NCBI GenBank assembly: GCA_949317995.1
Contig: OX439038.1
Span: 69,946,659-70,010,658, forward strand
DNA: 64,000 nucleotides
Direction of reading: 5' to 3'
Source: Acholoe squamosa
Taxonomy: Eukaryota; Annelida; Polychaeta; Phyllodocida; Polynoidae
The notes below the pieces were generated by a model. The model had not been told where the DNA came from. It made no database searches and worked only from the letters and a program-made list of their open reading frames with translations. Both the position numbers and the translations under genes were made by a program. Below are positions 1 through 12,000 of this stretch, one piece after another. Within the stretch, counting starts at the first letter, position 1. Every line of letters starts with the position of its first letter.

Positions 1-1902
1 ATTCGTGACTGATTCGATTTTTTCCGGATCAGCCTTTATTCCTTCATCACTGATGATGCGGCCCAAATAATTTATGGACTTTCTAAACATGTGGCATTTC
101 TTAGGTTTCAATTTGAGACCATTTGAAATAATACGTTCTAGTACCATTTTTAGGTTATTAGAACATTCTTCGAATGTTTTTCCGAAGACAATGACATCGT
201 CTAGATATACAAGACATCTTTTCCACAATAAATCACTTAGAATTGTTTCCATCATTGCTTCAAATGTTGCAGGTGCATTGCACAATCCAAACGGCATTAC
301 ATTATATTGGAATAATCCAATATGACTTGAAAATGCAGTTTTCTCCATATCTGAAGGGTTCATTCCCACTTGCCAATAGCCTGATTGCAAGTCTAGGGTA
401 CAAAACCAACTGTTTCCTCCTAAGGAGTCAATGGTTTCATCTATTCTCGGTAATGGATACGAATTCTTTTTCGTTATTCCATTCAACTTCCTGTAGTCTA
501 TGCAGAAACGGATAGTACCGTCCTTTTTTGTTACCATACACACAGGACTACTCCATGGGCTATTGGAAGGGACTATTACATCCTGTTCCAACATCTTATT
601 TATTTCATCCTCAGCTACTCTCTTTTTTGCTAAGGGTAACCGTCTATACGGTATCTTAAAGGGTTCGGCATCTCCAGTATCTATTTTATGTAATACCTTA
701 TTTGTCGTACCTAGTTTTTCACCAGGTTTGGCAAAGGCAGTATGATACTGACAGAGCATATCATAGAACTCTTTCCGGTGTTCCGGATCTTCTAATGAAG
801 TTTCTTCATACAACTTAAGTAAGTCTTCCGAAATTTCATCATCTCCTGTTACCTTCTGTAAGCTTAGCTTACTATCCGTTACAGTTTCCGAAAGGGTCAC
901 GTTTCCAAAAACTTGTCCCTTTTTCAAGTAGATAGTAGTGTTTCCAGTATTGGAGACAGGTACTACCGACCAGGATGCATTCGCTACTATTGTGTCTACA
1001 GAATTTAATCCAATACCTGACAAAGTAACTACATCCGGTTCTATCACTGCAGGTTTGTTACGCATTGCAGGATCACTTCTTACAAGCACATCACAGGCTA
1101 CTCCCGGAGGGATTCGCACAGTGTGTGCCACACTAGCCATACTGCTCACTTGTCTCAGTGCACATCTAACCTTCACGGGGTACGGGTATCTCACACTCAA
1201 CACTCCTGTTTGGGGTTCCAATACAGCACCATACAGGGATGCGAAATCCAACCCGAGTATCCCCTCATCTGCTATATCCGCAACGGTGGCGCTCATGACA
1301 TAGTCATGTATACCATCTAACTGTAGTCTCACACAAGTTCTACCATACGTTTGCAAGGTACTGCCGTCGGCCGTCTGAGCACTTCCTCCCGATTTGAGAG
1401 TATCATGTTCATCCGGTATAAGGTCGTAGAACCCCCTGGAGATACAAGAGTGGCTAGCTCCCGTATCCACAAGGAATTCGGCAGACCTTCCGTTAACAGT
1501 AAGGCAAACATACCACCGCCTTCCGTTTAGAACAGAGGGCATGTCCGTGACAATCGGAACGTCATTTTTCACACCAGGAGTCAATCCACATCCTTTTAAG
1601 AATTCCAGACAAGGATGACCCGGGGGCAGGTGGGCACCACAGACCTTGGCTAACGAATAGCCGCCTGCCTCGTTACTGATATTGGGTTTCCCCTGTGCTC
1701 CCATAGCACCTGTTATATCAGCTTCCCTAACCTTCCGGGTGTCTACAACCACCTCGGTGTTAGGCGATCTTGTTACTTCATGTGAACTATCATCACGGAT
1801 GGTGATATCATGGCAAGATTTGTCACTGGGATCCCCTTCTTTGCCCCTCGGGAGACCCCTCCTTAGTTTTCCTCTGTACTTACTCCAGAGACACTCTCCT
1901 GT
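1..1902 (-). CDS. pol: Pol polyprotein, N-terminal part (aspartic protease and reverse transcriptase), element 1
   Basis: The frame is open from just after a TAG at 1903-1905 to the window edge, 634 codons without a stop. An aspartic protease comes first, with active-site motif VDTGAS at about 1459-1476 and the later ILGLDF flap-end motif near 1246-1260. The RT follows with PWSSPV, MVTKKDG, FCIDYRKLN, LDLQSGYWQV, MPFGLCNAPATF and the catalytic YLDD at about 195-206. The frame overlaps the end of gag by about 40 nt in the -1 register, so it is expected to be made as a Gag-Pol fusion by ribosomal frameshifting; no own AUG is needed. The sequence GGAAAAC directly before the gag stop is a possible but non-canonical slip site. 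RNase H and integrase should lie beyond position 1. Confidence 0.95.
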
Positions 1903-4760
1903 CTACGAGGGACAGGTTTTTCAGCCATACATTCTGGAGCATAATGCCCCAGTTTCTGGCATCTGAAACATCTCCTCTGAGATTTGTCAACTCTCGGTCT
2001 CTTTAGAGCTTCTGTTAATCCGGCAATTAATGTTTCCATCATGTTAGTCGGAGCAACAGTGGCTGCTACAGTTGGGTTCGCCGTAGAGGCTACACTGCCA
2101 GGTTGAGTTGATCCGGAAGCTGTTTTACCAGCAACAGATCCTCCTCTCCCTCTCGAATGTACTTTCCTATACCGCTTTTGTCGGTAATACTTTCCAGCTA
2201 CATGCACTGAACCAATATAATCTCCGTTTTCATCGGAGACATATTCATCATTCTCATCAACTTCATTCGATTCAACCGGAGCTAATTGGGAAGTATCGTA
2301 TACCGGAGCAGGTGTACCTCCATATTGGAATGGAGCTGCTCTTACTGGATTAGGTCCGAGACCTACCAAACGTTTCTTCATGTCATGTCCATCGATTGCT
2401 ATGAACAGATCACTGAAGGAAGTGTCATCTTTCCAAGAGTCCCAGACCACTTGCTTGTGATCCGGATCACGCAATCCACTGTAGAATTGTATAAACAATT
2501 CTTGTAGATAACAATCATCATCGTGAGCCCAATTTGGACGTGCTTTCGAAAGCAAGTCCTGTAGCTCCAAACCAAAGACTTTGTGTGATTCTTTAGGTTT
2601 TTGTGTCCTCTTCTTAAAGCTTACCCACGGATCTTCTCTAACGATTGATCCGAAAAGGTATGCGGCACATTCGACCAGTTGATCATAAGTACCGTATATT
2701 CCGTAAGCTGCTCTCCATTGGTTGAGGGCCACTTTTCCGCCTTTATTTAACCAACAGATCAAATATGGCAGAGCTTCTTCTTTTGTCCAGCCACTACAAT
2801 TGACTTCGTCAACAAAAGCTTGATACCTGTCCTTCCATGGATCATTAGAATCATATGGAGGGGGTATCCGTGCCTGCCTACGTGCCGGATTATTACATCC
2901 GCGTAGTCTATCTGCTTCTCGCATGCTCCAGTTCATGACTTCCATGCCGTCTGCTCCCTTTCGGTAGCAGTCAATGCCAAGGTTTTGTATACATTGGCTT
3001 CTATCAAAGATGGTTTGCATCCCTGCAGGCATAGAAGTTCTCCTGTTAGGTTTCTTGCCACCTCCTCCTGATCCTGATCCTCCGGATCCGGATCCTCTTG
3101 GGCCGCCTGGAGGGTTTCCTCCTGGTGGGCCATTATTATTATAGCCTCCAGATGAACCACCAGGGTATCCACTATTGTGACCGGTGTTTCCAGAAGAAGC
3201 ATATCTAGGGTAAGAATCATTTTGATTCCATCCCTGGTTATAGCTATTACCATTCTGATAATTGCCACTTCCCGATGGATTATAATTATTTCTATATCCA
3301 TAGGAAGATGTTCTCGGTTGATGCGTACCGCCGTTGATATTGTTTTGTGGCGGATTTGGTCTCGGAAAACGTCCATCAGTAGGACCATTACCAGAACCTG
3401 GGGGTGGATTCGGTAATCTTGGTACTGCTGGTGTACTGTGGCCGGGTTGGGGGAAATATGAAGGTGGTGTCAACATATGTCTCATTGGTCCGGGTGCTTT
3501 TGGTTGTGCCACGGGTGAATTATTATTATTCCCTGTAGCACCATCGTGAGTCGCTTTGATTTTGTGACTCAAATCTGGTATGGGTGGTGCTGGTCCTATC
3601 GTATCCAGCATTGGAACTACTGGTTTAGATGCGGTTCCATTTACTGCAGCGTTATCCGGTTTCTTATAGATTCCGGATACCACATTCTTGTCAGCCCCAT
3701 CATCAACGAATGGGCTGTATCTAATTGGGGTTGCATCTTTAGATGTCTTTCCCAACATTGTAGATACCACAGCTGGGTCTATATTACCTATAGTTAACTG
3801 GGCTGCTTCTACATATTTATCTAGAGTTATTGCAGTAGCCTGCAATTCCTGAAGCTCATTCGTGAGTTTCTGTCTATCCTCCTCCAGTTGTTTGTTGTAA
3901 GCTATGATGCCTACCCGGATGGTCTCATTATCTTCAGCTTGTTTACTGCACTGAAGTTTCAATTTATCCAACTCCTCCTGATAATGGCGAATTTCGGATT
4001 CGAATTTTGTCTTATCAAGGTTCAGTTGGTCGTTCGTATCTATGTATGTTTGGATACGAATGTGCCTATTGTCATATTCTTTATTGAATGAATCTCTCAT
4101 AGATTGAAGTTTTAGTTCTTCACTCTCGAGTTCTTTCATGTACTCGCTCCTTCTGGCTTCGAATTCCTTTCGCATGCCAGTTAGGTCCTCTTCCATTTGA
4201 AGTTTTTCATGCAGTACTTCATCCTTAGCTTTGACCAAGGTATTTAAATTCTCGTTCAAAGTTACATAAGTTTCATTCAACAACAGGACATCCGGTCGTT
4301 TTAATTCTTCACCTTCCGGTACCGCATAGGTTAAGTCGCCATCTATAGCGCTATAATCTAATATTGGTAATTCGGGCCTGGGTAACCTATAAGGTAGTTC
4401 TCCGAATGTTACCCTTTTTCGCATTGGTGCCGGATGTTCTGGGTTAGTACTACCACCGACTTCGAACATCGAATCACATAATTCGTCAACAATTGAATGC
4501 TGGCCTATTAAGTTACTATGTCTCTGTATGGACTGTTCGCGTCGTACAGAGTCTGGCAGATTCTCCTCACTATCATTATAGTGGGGTCCGGGATCTCTCC
4601 AGGATGCTGATTCTGCATCTTGTGGATCCGAATGGGCTTGGAGCATTAGCGATCCATTTCCATTCTCTTGGGCAAGTGATTGCCCTGCTGGGTTAGCTTC
4701 CCTAAGGGTGTCTAACCCATGTACTAGCCGTTCGGACGTTATAACGTCCGGGCTATACAC
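1863..4760 (-). CDS. gag: Gag polyprotein with coiled coil, N/G-rich linker and zinc knuckle, element 1
   Basis: This 965-codon frame would form the virus-like particle and bind the element RNA. A charged coiled coil spans about residues 165-330. A proline/asparagine/glycine-rich low-complexity stretch follows at about 400-600, then a capsid-like helical region rich in Trp and Leu at about 640-810, and one CCHC zinc knuckle (CFRCQKLGHYAPEC) near the C terminus. The codon at 4758-4760 is GTG; the frame stays open upstream through the primer-binding site to a stop at 4803-4805. The first in-frame ATG is codon 39 at 4644-4646, so the true start is uncertain. The length is far above that of common gypsy gags. 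Pol follows in the -1 frame with a short overlap. Confidence 0.9.
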   Translation of the reverse strand: MYSPDVITSERLVHGLDTLREANPAGQSLAQENGNGSLMLQAHSDPQDAESASWRDPGPHYNDSEENLPDSVRREQSIQRHSNLIGQHSIVDELCDSMFEVGGSTNPEHPAPMRKRVTFGELPYRLPRPELPILDYSAIDGDLTYAVPEGEELKRPDVLLLNETYVTLNENLNTLVKAKDEVLHEKLQMEEDLTGMRKEFEARRSEYMKELESEELKLQSMRDSFNKEYDNRHIRIQTYIDTNDQLNLDKTKFESEIRHYQEELDKLKLQCSKQAEDNETIRVGIIAYNKQLEEDRQKLTNELQELQATAITLDKYVEAAQLTIGNIDPAVVSTMLGKTSKDATPIRYSPFVDDGADKNVVSGIYKKPDNAAVNGTASKPVVPMLDTIGPAPPIPDLSHKIKATHDGATGNNNNSPVAQPKAPGPMRHMLTPPSYFPQPGHSTPAVPRLPNPPPGSGNGPTDGRFPRPNPPQNNINGGTHQPRTSSYGYRNNYNPSGSGNYQNGNSYNQGWNQNDSYPRYASSGNTGHNSGYPGGSSGGYNNNGPPGGNPPGGPRGSGSGGSGSGGGGKKPNRRTSMPAGMQTIFDRSQCIQNLGIDCYRKGADGMEVMNWSMREADRLRGCNNPARRQARIPPPYDSNDPWKDRYQAFVDEVNCSGWTKEEALPYLICWLNKGGKVALNQWRAAYGIYGTYDQLVECAAYLFGSIVREDPWVSFKKRTQKPKESHKVFGLELQDLLSKARPNWAHDDDCYLQELFIQFYSGLRDPDHKQVVWDSWKDDTSFSDLFIAIDGHDMKKRLVGLGPNPVRAAPFQYGGTPAPVYDTSQLAPVESNEVDENDEYVSDENGDYIGSVHVAGKYYRQKRYRKVHSRGRGGSVAGKTASGSTQPGSVASTANPTVAATVAPTNMMETLIAGLTEALKRPRVDKSQRRCFRCQKLGHYAPECMAEKPVPRRQESVSGVSTEEN

Positions 4761-4769
4761 CAGAATTAA

Positions 4770-4784
4770 CTGGTCACGGCACCA
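4770..4784 (-). other. Primer-binding site, tRNA-His type, element 1
   Basis: The minus strand reads TGGTGCCGTGACCAG one base after the LTR end. This is complementary to the 3' end of animal tRNA-His including the added CCA. Position and spacing are those of a minus-strand primer site. Confidence 0.88.
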
Positions 4785-4882
4785 GTGTAAGGGTTTGTGG
4801 CCTTACGGACCTGGGGGGTTCGGGTCTTACGATTCGGAAAGAAAGAGTAAGACAGTATTCCAAGTGTATGCCAACGGATAGG

Positions 4883-4888
4883 TTTATT
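4883..4888 (-). promoter_or_regulatory. Polyadenylation signal AATAAA in the element 1 LTR
   Basis: AATAAA lies on the minus strand downstream of the TATA box and before the LTR end, as expected for the R-U5 part of an LTR. Confidence 0.55.
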
Positions 4889-5005
4889 ACTTAATGCACA
4901 CTCACGGCTGCCGAATGATATCAAAGAGGCAGCTAATATTAAAAAGCAGTGGTCTACATAGTGCGGAGGCCAGAAGGGCCTCTGACGTAGCGGCTGAGCC
5001 CTGGG

Positions 5006-5014
5006 CTTTATATA
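5006..5014 (-). promoter_or_regulatory. TATA box of the element 1 LTR
   Basis: The minus strand reads TATATAAAG inside the LTR. Transcription of the element RNA would be expected to begin about 30 bp further on, near 4980. Confidence 0.65.
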
Positions 5015-5160
5015 CGGACCCAGGTGTTCGTCGTCAGATGTCCCCACAGACCCGGATCGGTGCTGCCACCTATCCGGAACCTGAGGAACGTCCGACGACT
5101 CGACTCACCCGCCACGTCAGACGGTACCCAACTCCTATGGTAGTAAAGTGTACCTCTACA

Positions 5161-7692
5161 ATTCTAACCTCATCAATCATTTTCTCTTAACATGAAAAGG
5201 AGTAAAGAAAAATTAAATCAGAAAACGAAATACAAAAACCAGAGTGACAGGCAACACAATTTATATGTCAGTTTGCCCTTTAAATTTGACAATAATTTGT
5301 CAAGTTGAAAAACGAAATTGGAAAGTGTTCTTTTTCAATTCAAGATTAAAAAGCAAACTCATGTTACTGTAGCCATTGTAAATGCAAAATTAAACCTGCT
5401 TTAACATGTAAAACCATAGATGCACAATCGCATCAGGAAATTCATTTCATTGCCTGTAGATGTTTAAAATAGAAAAGAAAAATATGCCATCAGGGAGCAG
5501 GTGCTTTAGTGAAAGTGTATACTCGATTTACTAGAATATCAAATCCACTGGGTCAAGACATCAGTCCAGCACAACACATTTATACGGAGAGACATAATTA
5601 TTTATTCTGTATAGACGATTGGGAATAAGAATATACGGGTTCCTTTACCAGTAGGGCAGCTTTTACTCTAAAGCTGTGTGTCCACAGGGTGTCGAAATTT
5701 GTGACGACAAAACCCAGCGTTTTTTTCCCGACGATAAAAATGCTTTTGTTGTCCATTTTCGATGATAAAACCGCTTTTGTCGTCCATTTCCAATGAAAAC
5801 ATCTAACATGTTTTGATTTTTGCCGTCGGGAATGGGTGACAAAAGATGGTTATTTACATGTTTTGTCGTAATTTTTGGTGCTATTACTGGGCATGAGATA
5901 CGGAAGTGGGTTATCTCACGGTGGTGTGAGATACACAGCTCCAAGGGGCGTCAATATTCCACTGTTATAAACATGAAATGATATAAGATAGGTATATCCT
6001 AGTAACTTAATATAAAATGATATAAGATAGGTATATCCCACTAACTGAATATGAACTTTCTGTAGACATGCTGATAATAAATGCACCGAGGATGCATAAG
6101 CTGTAATTAAATATAATCTATACACTTATCTATGAACTTATCTAAACATAAGGGACTATGAGATAAGCCCTACTCATAATCTGTTTGGCACGGTACTGAG
6201 GGGGATTGGGTACAGCATAGCATGCAATCACCGGGGCCTCTCTCATTTATAATTTGTTATTTTCACGTACTTGAGAGATTATGTAAAGGTCGAATCCCAC
6301 ATGGTGAAAAATGGCTGAAACATCTCTGCGATTTTGAATCTGTTGTGATTTTGGGACCTGTCCTGGATTCGCAAGGGACATAACTACAGCAAGGAGTCGA
6401 GAACACAAGCATTCTTTTGCAATCTTAGGCCAGGAAATATATAATGCACAGAGATATAAGCATCAACAAAGGCAAAATATCGCAAAGAGAACATGAGAAA
6501 GGCAACAGTGTCCTTGTGTTCTACTGAGATATTCCTTACAAACAGATTCATATTGGCAGAGATATTTGAGTCATTTTTGAGCAAGGAGTCTTATATTTAG
6601 AGAATAGACAACGATCTTCACATCGAGACTGTCTGTTGTCCAATAATGCTCAGATGCATCTGAGTGCATTAAAGGATGACAGGCAGTCAAGATGTGAAGA
6701 AGGAGTTGTTTATTGTCTTTATAAAACATTGTACATTTCCTTCCAATCAATCAAGTACCGAATCAAGGTATTCCTACACCAATTAATAGCACTTGACTGT
6801 TTTACACCTATGGTGACCTTGCTCAGCCATGCACTGTACTGCTATAATGCACTCAAGGTCACTTCTATCGTGCAGCAGAGCACTGCCAGCTATTTTGTAA
6901 ATACACATACGCATTCCAAAAATGAATTAGTCAAAATGGTCCTATTATTTAATGGACCGTCAGAATAGAAATAGACAATCGCTTCTTTTTCCTTGTTTTG
7001 ATGTGGTAGAGGCTGTAATGGATTACGTATTTTCGTAACAACGTCGAGGAAAGTGGATTATCAGTTAAGTATCTTTTGTCTTGTTTAATGCGTTGCGACA
7101 ACAGGGCAGCCAGCAAATGAACACTTATCCGCCCATCTAAGGCTGAAAATTTTATATGTGGCAAATTATCTTTTCAACAAGATTGTCTTCTATGTCTATG
7201 TGTAAATATGATACAGTGCGAAAAAAAAATATCTTTCCTCTTTCAAAAAAAACAAACAAACTAAAGGTAGACTATGTATAATGCAATGCGCATCTTAGCA
7301 GAACTGCATCTTGAGAGGACAAAAAGATGCAAATATCACAAAGCAGACGACATTCAGCACAACAGACGACTTTCGGAAGTAGGAGGTGAAAATGTATTGT
7401 TCAGTGGAAAGGAGTGTCTCGCCTTCTGTCATAGATAAAAATATACTTTCTGATAACCTTATGGTGTAGAATGTCTGGCTATATGTCTTCATTCATTTCT
7501 GTCTGGCATTCATATCTGTTGCGAGTGCACTATGTCACTTTGATGAGCCCAGGAAAAAAGGCCTGCAAAGTAGAACTGATATTGAGCAAGTGAAGCTGGA
7601 AACTTCTCTGAGAAGCTAATTGAATTGCAGGCGTTGCCATGAGTAAAAATTTAGAGGATGCTTAGTATATGATTATAAAATATATAATTGCA
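5161..7692. other. Gene-free AT-rich stretch
   Basis: No convincing coding region, RNA gene or complete mobile element is seen. A 24-bp word repeats with 39-bp period at 5976-5999 and 6015-6038. Around 5733-5795 a roughly 31-bp segment containing GCTTTTGT and GTCCATTT is repeated in tandem. Confidence 0.6.
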
Positions 7693-9098
7693 GACAGTGA
7701 CACCATTAGGGGTACAAGATGGGAACCTGCAGTACTACATCAGACACCATTAAGGGTAAAAGATGGAGACCTACAGCAGCTAACACCTTACAGTAGTACA
7801 GCTCACACCATTAGGGGTACAAGATGATGACCCACAGCAGCTGACACCTTACAGTACTACAGCTGACACCATTAGGGGTACAAGATGATGACCCACAGCA
7901 GCTGACACCTTACAGTAGTACAGCAGACACCATTAGGGGTACAAGATGGTGACCCACAGCAGCTGACACCTTACAGTACTACAGCTGACACCATTAGGGG
8001 TACAAGATGGAGACCTACAGCAGCTGACACCTTACAGTACTACATCAGACACCATTAGGGGTACAAGATGGTGACCTACAGCAGGTGATATCTTACAGTA
8101 CTACAGCTGACACCATTAGGGGTACAAGATGATGACCCACAGCAGCTGACACCTTACAGTACTACATCAGACACCATTAGGGGTACAAGATGGTGACCTA
8201 CAGCAGGTGATATCTTACAGTACTACAGCAGACACCATTAGGGGTACAAGATGGTGACCCACAGCAGCTAACACCTTACAGTACTACATCAGACACCATT
8301 AGGGGTACAAGATGGTGACCAACAGCAGCTGACACCTTACAGTACTACAGCTGACACCATTAGGGGTACAAGATGGTGACCCACAGCAGCTGACACCTTA
8401 CAGTACTACAGCTGACACCATTAGGGGTACAAGATGGTGACCAACAGCAGCTGACACCTTACAGTACTACATCAGACACCATTAGGGGTACAAGATGGTG
8501 ACCCACAGCAGCTGACACCTTACAGTACTACATCAGACACCATTAGGGGTAAAAGATGGAGACCTACAGCAGCTGACACCTTACAGTACTACATCAGACA
8601 CCATTAGGGGTAAAAGATGGAGACCTACAGCAGCTGACACCCTACAATACTACATCAAACACCATTAGGGGTAAAAGATGGTGACCTGCAGCAGCTGACA
8701 CCTTACAGTACTACAGCTGACAACATTAGGGGTACAAGATGGTGACCCACAGCAGCTGACACCTTACAGTACTACATCAGACACCATTAGGCGTACAAGA
8801 TGGTGACTCACAGCAGCTGAGACATTACAGTACTACATCAGACACCATTAGGGGTACAAGATGGTGACCCACAGCAGGTGATATCTTACAGTACTACATC
8901 AGACACCATTAAGGGTACAAGATGGTGACCCACAGCAGCTGACAACTTACAGTACTACAGCAGACACCATTAGGGGTACAAGATGGTGACCTACAGCAGC
9001 GGACACCTTACAGTACTACATCTGACACCATTAGGGGTAAAGGATGGCGACCTACAGCAGGTGATATCTTACAGTGCTACATCAGACACCATGAGCTG
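7693..9098. repeat. Minisatellite of 61-bp units, about 24 copies
   Basis: Copies of CACCATTAGGGGTACAAGATG recur (positions about 7807, 7868, 7929, 7990, 8051 and on to 9027) with a spacing of 61 bp; the first junction is irregular. Each unit also has CAGCAGCTGACACC and TTACAGTACTACA. Units differ mainly at a few sites: ACAGCT, ACATCA or ACAGCA before GACACC; GTACAAG or GTAAAAG; and GGTGACCC, GATGACCC or GGAGACCT. The last unit breaks off at a GGT-rich stretch near 9100. Because 61 is not a multiple of three, the array is not a protein repeat. Repeats touch without unique spacers, so it is not a CRISPR. Confidence 0.97.
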
Positions 9099-12000
9099 GT
9101 GGTGGTGGAGCTGTTCTTATTGTCCAGATGAATATCACTGACAGCCCGATTGAATAAGCCACCGGGGGAGCCTGCAACTGCATCTAAGCCAATTATGGTC
9201 AGTGCGCTGAAAATCCATATTCTTGTCACCCTGGTCACCGGGAGGCATTAATATAGCCAGCATGAGGGGTGGGAGGGGGTAGCATAGAAACATGGTGATT
9301 CCAGGAACCCCTGCCAACCCCCCATGAGTGATCTATCATAAGTTGGATGATAGGGCTATTATAAAGGACATATTGGACTGTGTGCGGCTCCCCACTTATC
9401 ATAACAAAAATTGCAGTCTATTGGTATAATGATGATATCAACACTGTCTAAACCTCTCGTATATAAATGGGTGACTCTTGGGGCATGCTAGTTTTCAAAA
9501 TGACTCATAGATTCTGCCAGCATAGTACTCTTTACCATGGCGTAGGGGCACCCTCGAAATAACCTTTGCACCCTAGCTTTTGTGCAGGATCACCGCTTAT
9601 TCTAGGTGCCATTTTCCTAATGAAAAACAATGATCAAGAGAATTCTCTACCCAGTGCACACTTTATAAGCTTTTTTGAGACCTCATCTCTATTGGCATAT
9701 TATCATTGAGATTTCCATCTCTGTGGGATCTAAGTACCTCATTAAAATGCACTTTGCAATGAGGCCAAAAAAAAAAAGGTTTCCGGTCACCTGACCGACC
9801 TCAGCTAAAAGGGGCCGACCTCAGAACTTTTTGACATTTTTTTCAGATTTTTCCGAATTTTTTTAAGATTTCTTTATGATTTTTCAATTTTTTTAAAGAT
9901 TTTTTCAACATTTCCCGAATTTTTCTCAGTGTCTTTATTCGAAATAAACAAACATACTTAACCATAATTTTCCCTCCTCTTTTCATATACAGGAAACAAT
10001 CCTTTCTAATGATAACCAGTGAAAACCTAGCAAAGTTTGACTATTGAGGCCTCAACATTTTTTACCATGTTACTGAAAAATCAACTTTTCTTTTTTTTTG
10101 CGTGAGCTGCATATTCTGCCTTGATTGATTGATGATTGGTTTCACCTGAAAATGACATCCATAACAAATACAGGCCAACTTCATTTGTGGCCATGTCATT
10201 CTTATTTGACTTGCTCATTGAGTGTTTGTCCCTTCGAATATTACAATTTTCTCGCCGATAGATAGCAAAGTGGTCTCTATCTTGTGCCATCAAAAGTCTA
10301 TTATACGGACCATCAGCTCCCTAACGAAGTGTAATCATGGGCATCTTTTTTGAGTCCTCTCATCCAAGAATCTCTACCTTAGGGTGATAGAGAGGGGGGT
10401 AGAATGAATAACTTACAGGTCAAGGGGTATTTTAGTTGTTATTGTTTCAGAAAATGTTCCGGCCAAAGCACCTTTTCCCCTGGAGGGTTTTGCCAAAAAG
10501 GAAATGAGAACAAAGGATTTTCGCAAACTCATTCAGATTAAATTGTTTTCCCGTGCATCCTAATGTAAACGTTTGTCAATACTATAAACACGAGTGAGGC
10601 CATGCAGGTTTCTATTGGTTCTGTCTGAAAAAAACAAACAAAACAAAACAGATTCCTCCACGTTATCCTTTGGCAAGACCCTCCAAGAGAATAATGATAT
10701 TATGCCGTGCTACTCCAAACCACTCCTCACTACAGAAGCTGCAATTGACATCACAATTCCCAAGAAATATTTCCAGATTTTTACCACCATCTTTCAAGAA
10801 TTATTTAGGCAACGGCCATGTTCCATGTTGGTACAACCTGCCAGGCCCATGTTGTATTCCAAGATGCGCGTTGGTGGCCACTTGTGCTACTATATATGTG
10901 TACAAGTAGCTATGGTTCAATTTTTAGCTTATTTTGATTGTAATGTCTTTTTGTAATACACAATTTTTAATCCATGGCATTTTATTGCCACTTCGATTAG
11001 CGTCGTGAATATTCTTCTAATAATTTATGTTGTCCCTACACTCTCAGCTCCGCTTGTAAATGTGCTGTATATGTCCCTGTAGGTAGGCAGTACAACCATA
11101 GCTACGCCAGAATGTCCTTCTATTATGGGGTTTATCCCTACAGCACCTACCCCTGTATTGCAAAATAAAAAGCGTTCTAATGTATATATCTACATGGTGG
11201 GCGGACAGTGTATGTCTGTAACACTCTTTCTGACAGTGGAGACCAAGCTGAGGATCCAACACCAGTCCCGAAGAGAGGGAGTCATTATGCCGAGATGTAA
11301 TGCCCTGATCGACCTCCACCACATACATCTAAACAAACAGCTTCTTCACGGACCACCACCATTAGTACTGCTGTATAGAAGATTGACTCTTTGAACACTG
11401 CTTAGTGCTGTATATTGCAGTATGCTGATTTCTCTCCATGATGCATGAATGCCTCGCACCAGGGTAGCTTCTATGCATCAATGCTGATGCTATTGGGTGC
11501 TGATGTGCTCCCGAAGGATTACACCTCAAATCGGCATGATACACCAACACAGTCCTGGTGGGATACTTATCCAGACTGTATTAGTTAACCATCCCAGGTA
11601 GCAAGGATACATTGGGCCAATGTCGGCTTATATTGGGCCAATGTCGGCTTATATTGGGCCACGAAAGGACAAGCATGGCCATATGTTCCATTGCTGATTG
11701 GGTTGAGGACTCATGGGACCTTCAAAGGGCTGGCTACTGGCAATTTATTTATCCATCTATCTGTAATAAGGTCTCATGAATCTTCATTGGCCTGGTTTCC
11801 TTTGTGCAACACAAATTAAGTCTAGCATGGGACTCTGATTACTCTGTGCCTATAGTATATAGAGCTTTAACTGGAAACCAAATGGAGGACGCCATCACGT
11901 CCCCCTGCAGATGCCATATATATACATCATGCCCAAGTTTGCATGATACATCACTCAAGTCTCCAAGAACTAGTAAAGATGCGAATTTAGTTCCCTTTTA

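Larger units (their letters stand above)
1..5160 (-). mobile_element. Ty3/gypsy-type LTR retrotransposon, 5' part (element 1)
   Basis: The minus strand reads, in order, a 5' LTR (4786-5160), a primer-binding site for tRNA-His, a long gag and the first 634 codons of pol. The element runs off the left edge, so the rest of RT, RNase H, integrase and the 3' LTR are not visible. Protease and reverse transcriptase motifs are of the Ty3/gypsy kind. No stop codon interrupts the visible pol, so this copy looks recent. Whether it carries env cannot be told here. Confidence 0.93.
4786..5160 (-). repeat. 5' LTR of element 1
   Basis: The 375-bp block begins TGTAGAGG and ends CCTTACA on the minus strand, so it has the TG...CA ends of an LTR, and it abuts the primer-binding site by one base. 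It holds a TATA box at 5006-5014 and an AATAAA signal at 4883-4888 in the expected order. The partner LTR is outside the window, so the outer border rests on the terminal motif only. Confidence 0.82.

Noticed and set aside
938..1303. 121-codon plus-strand open frame
   Set aside because: It lies opposite the intact minus-strand pol of element 1 and is its shadow.
5671..5940. Possible MITE with AGCTGTGT-type inverted ends
   Set aside because: The terminal match is short and imperfect, and no target duplication is visible.
7693..9098. CRISPR-like regular repeats
   Set aside because: The whole 61-bp unit repeats without unique spacers, and the DNA is eukaryotic; it is a minisatellite.
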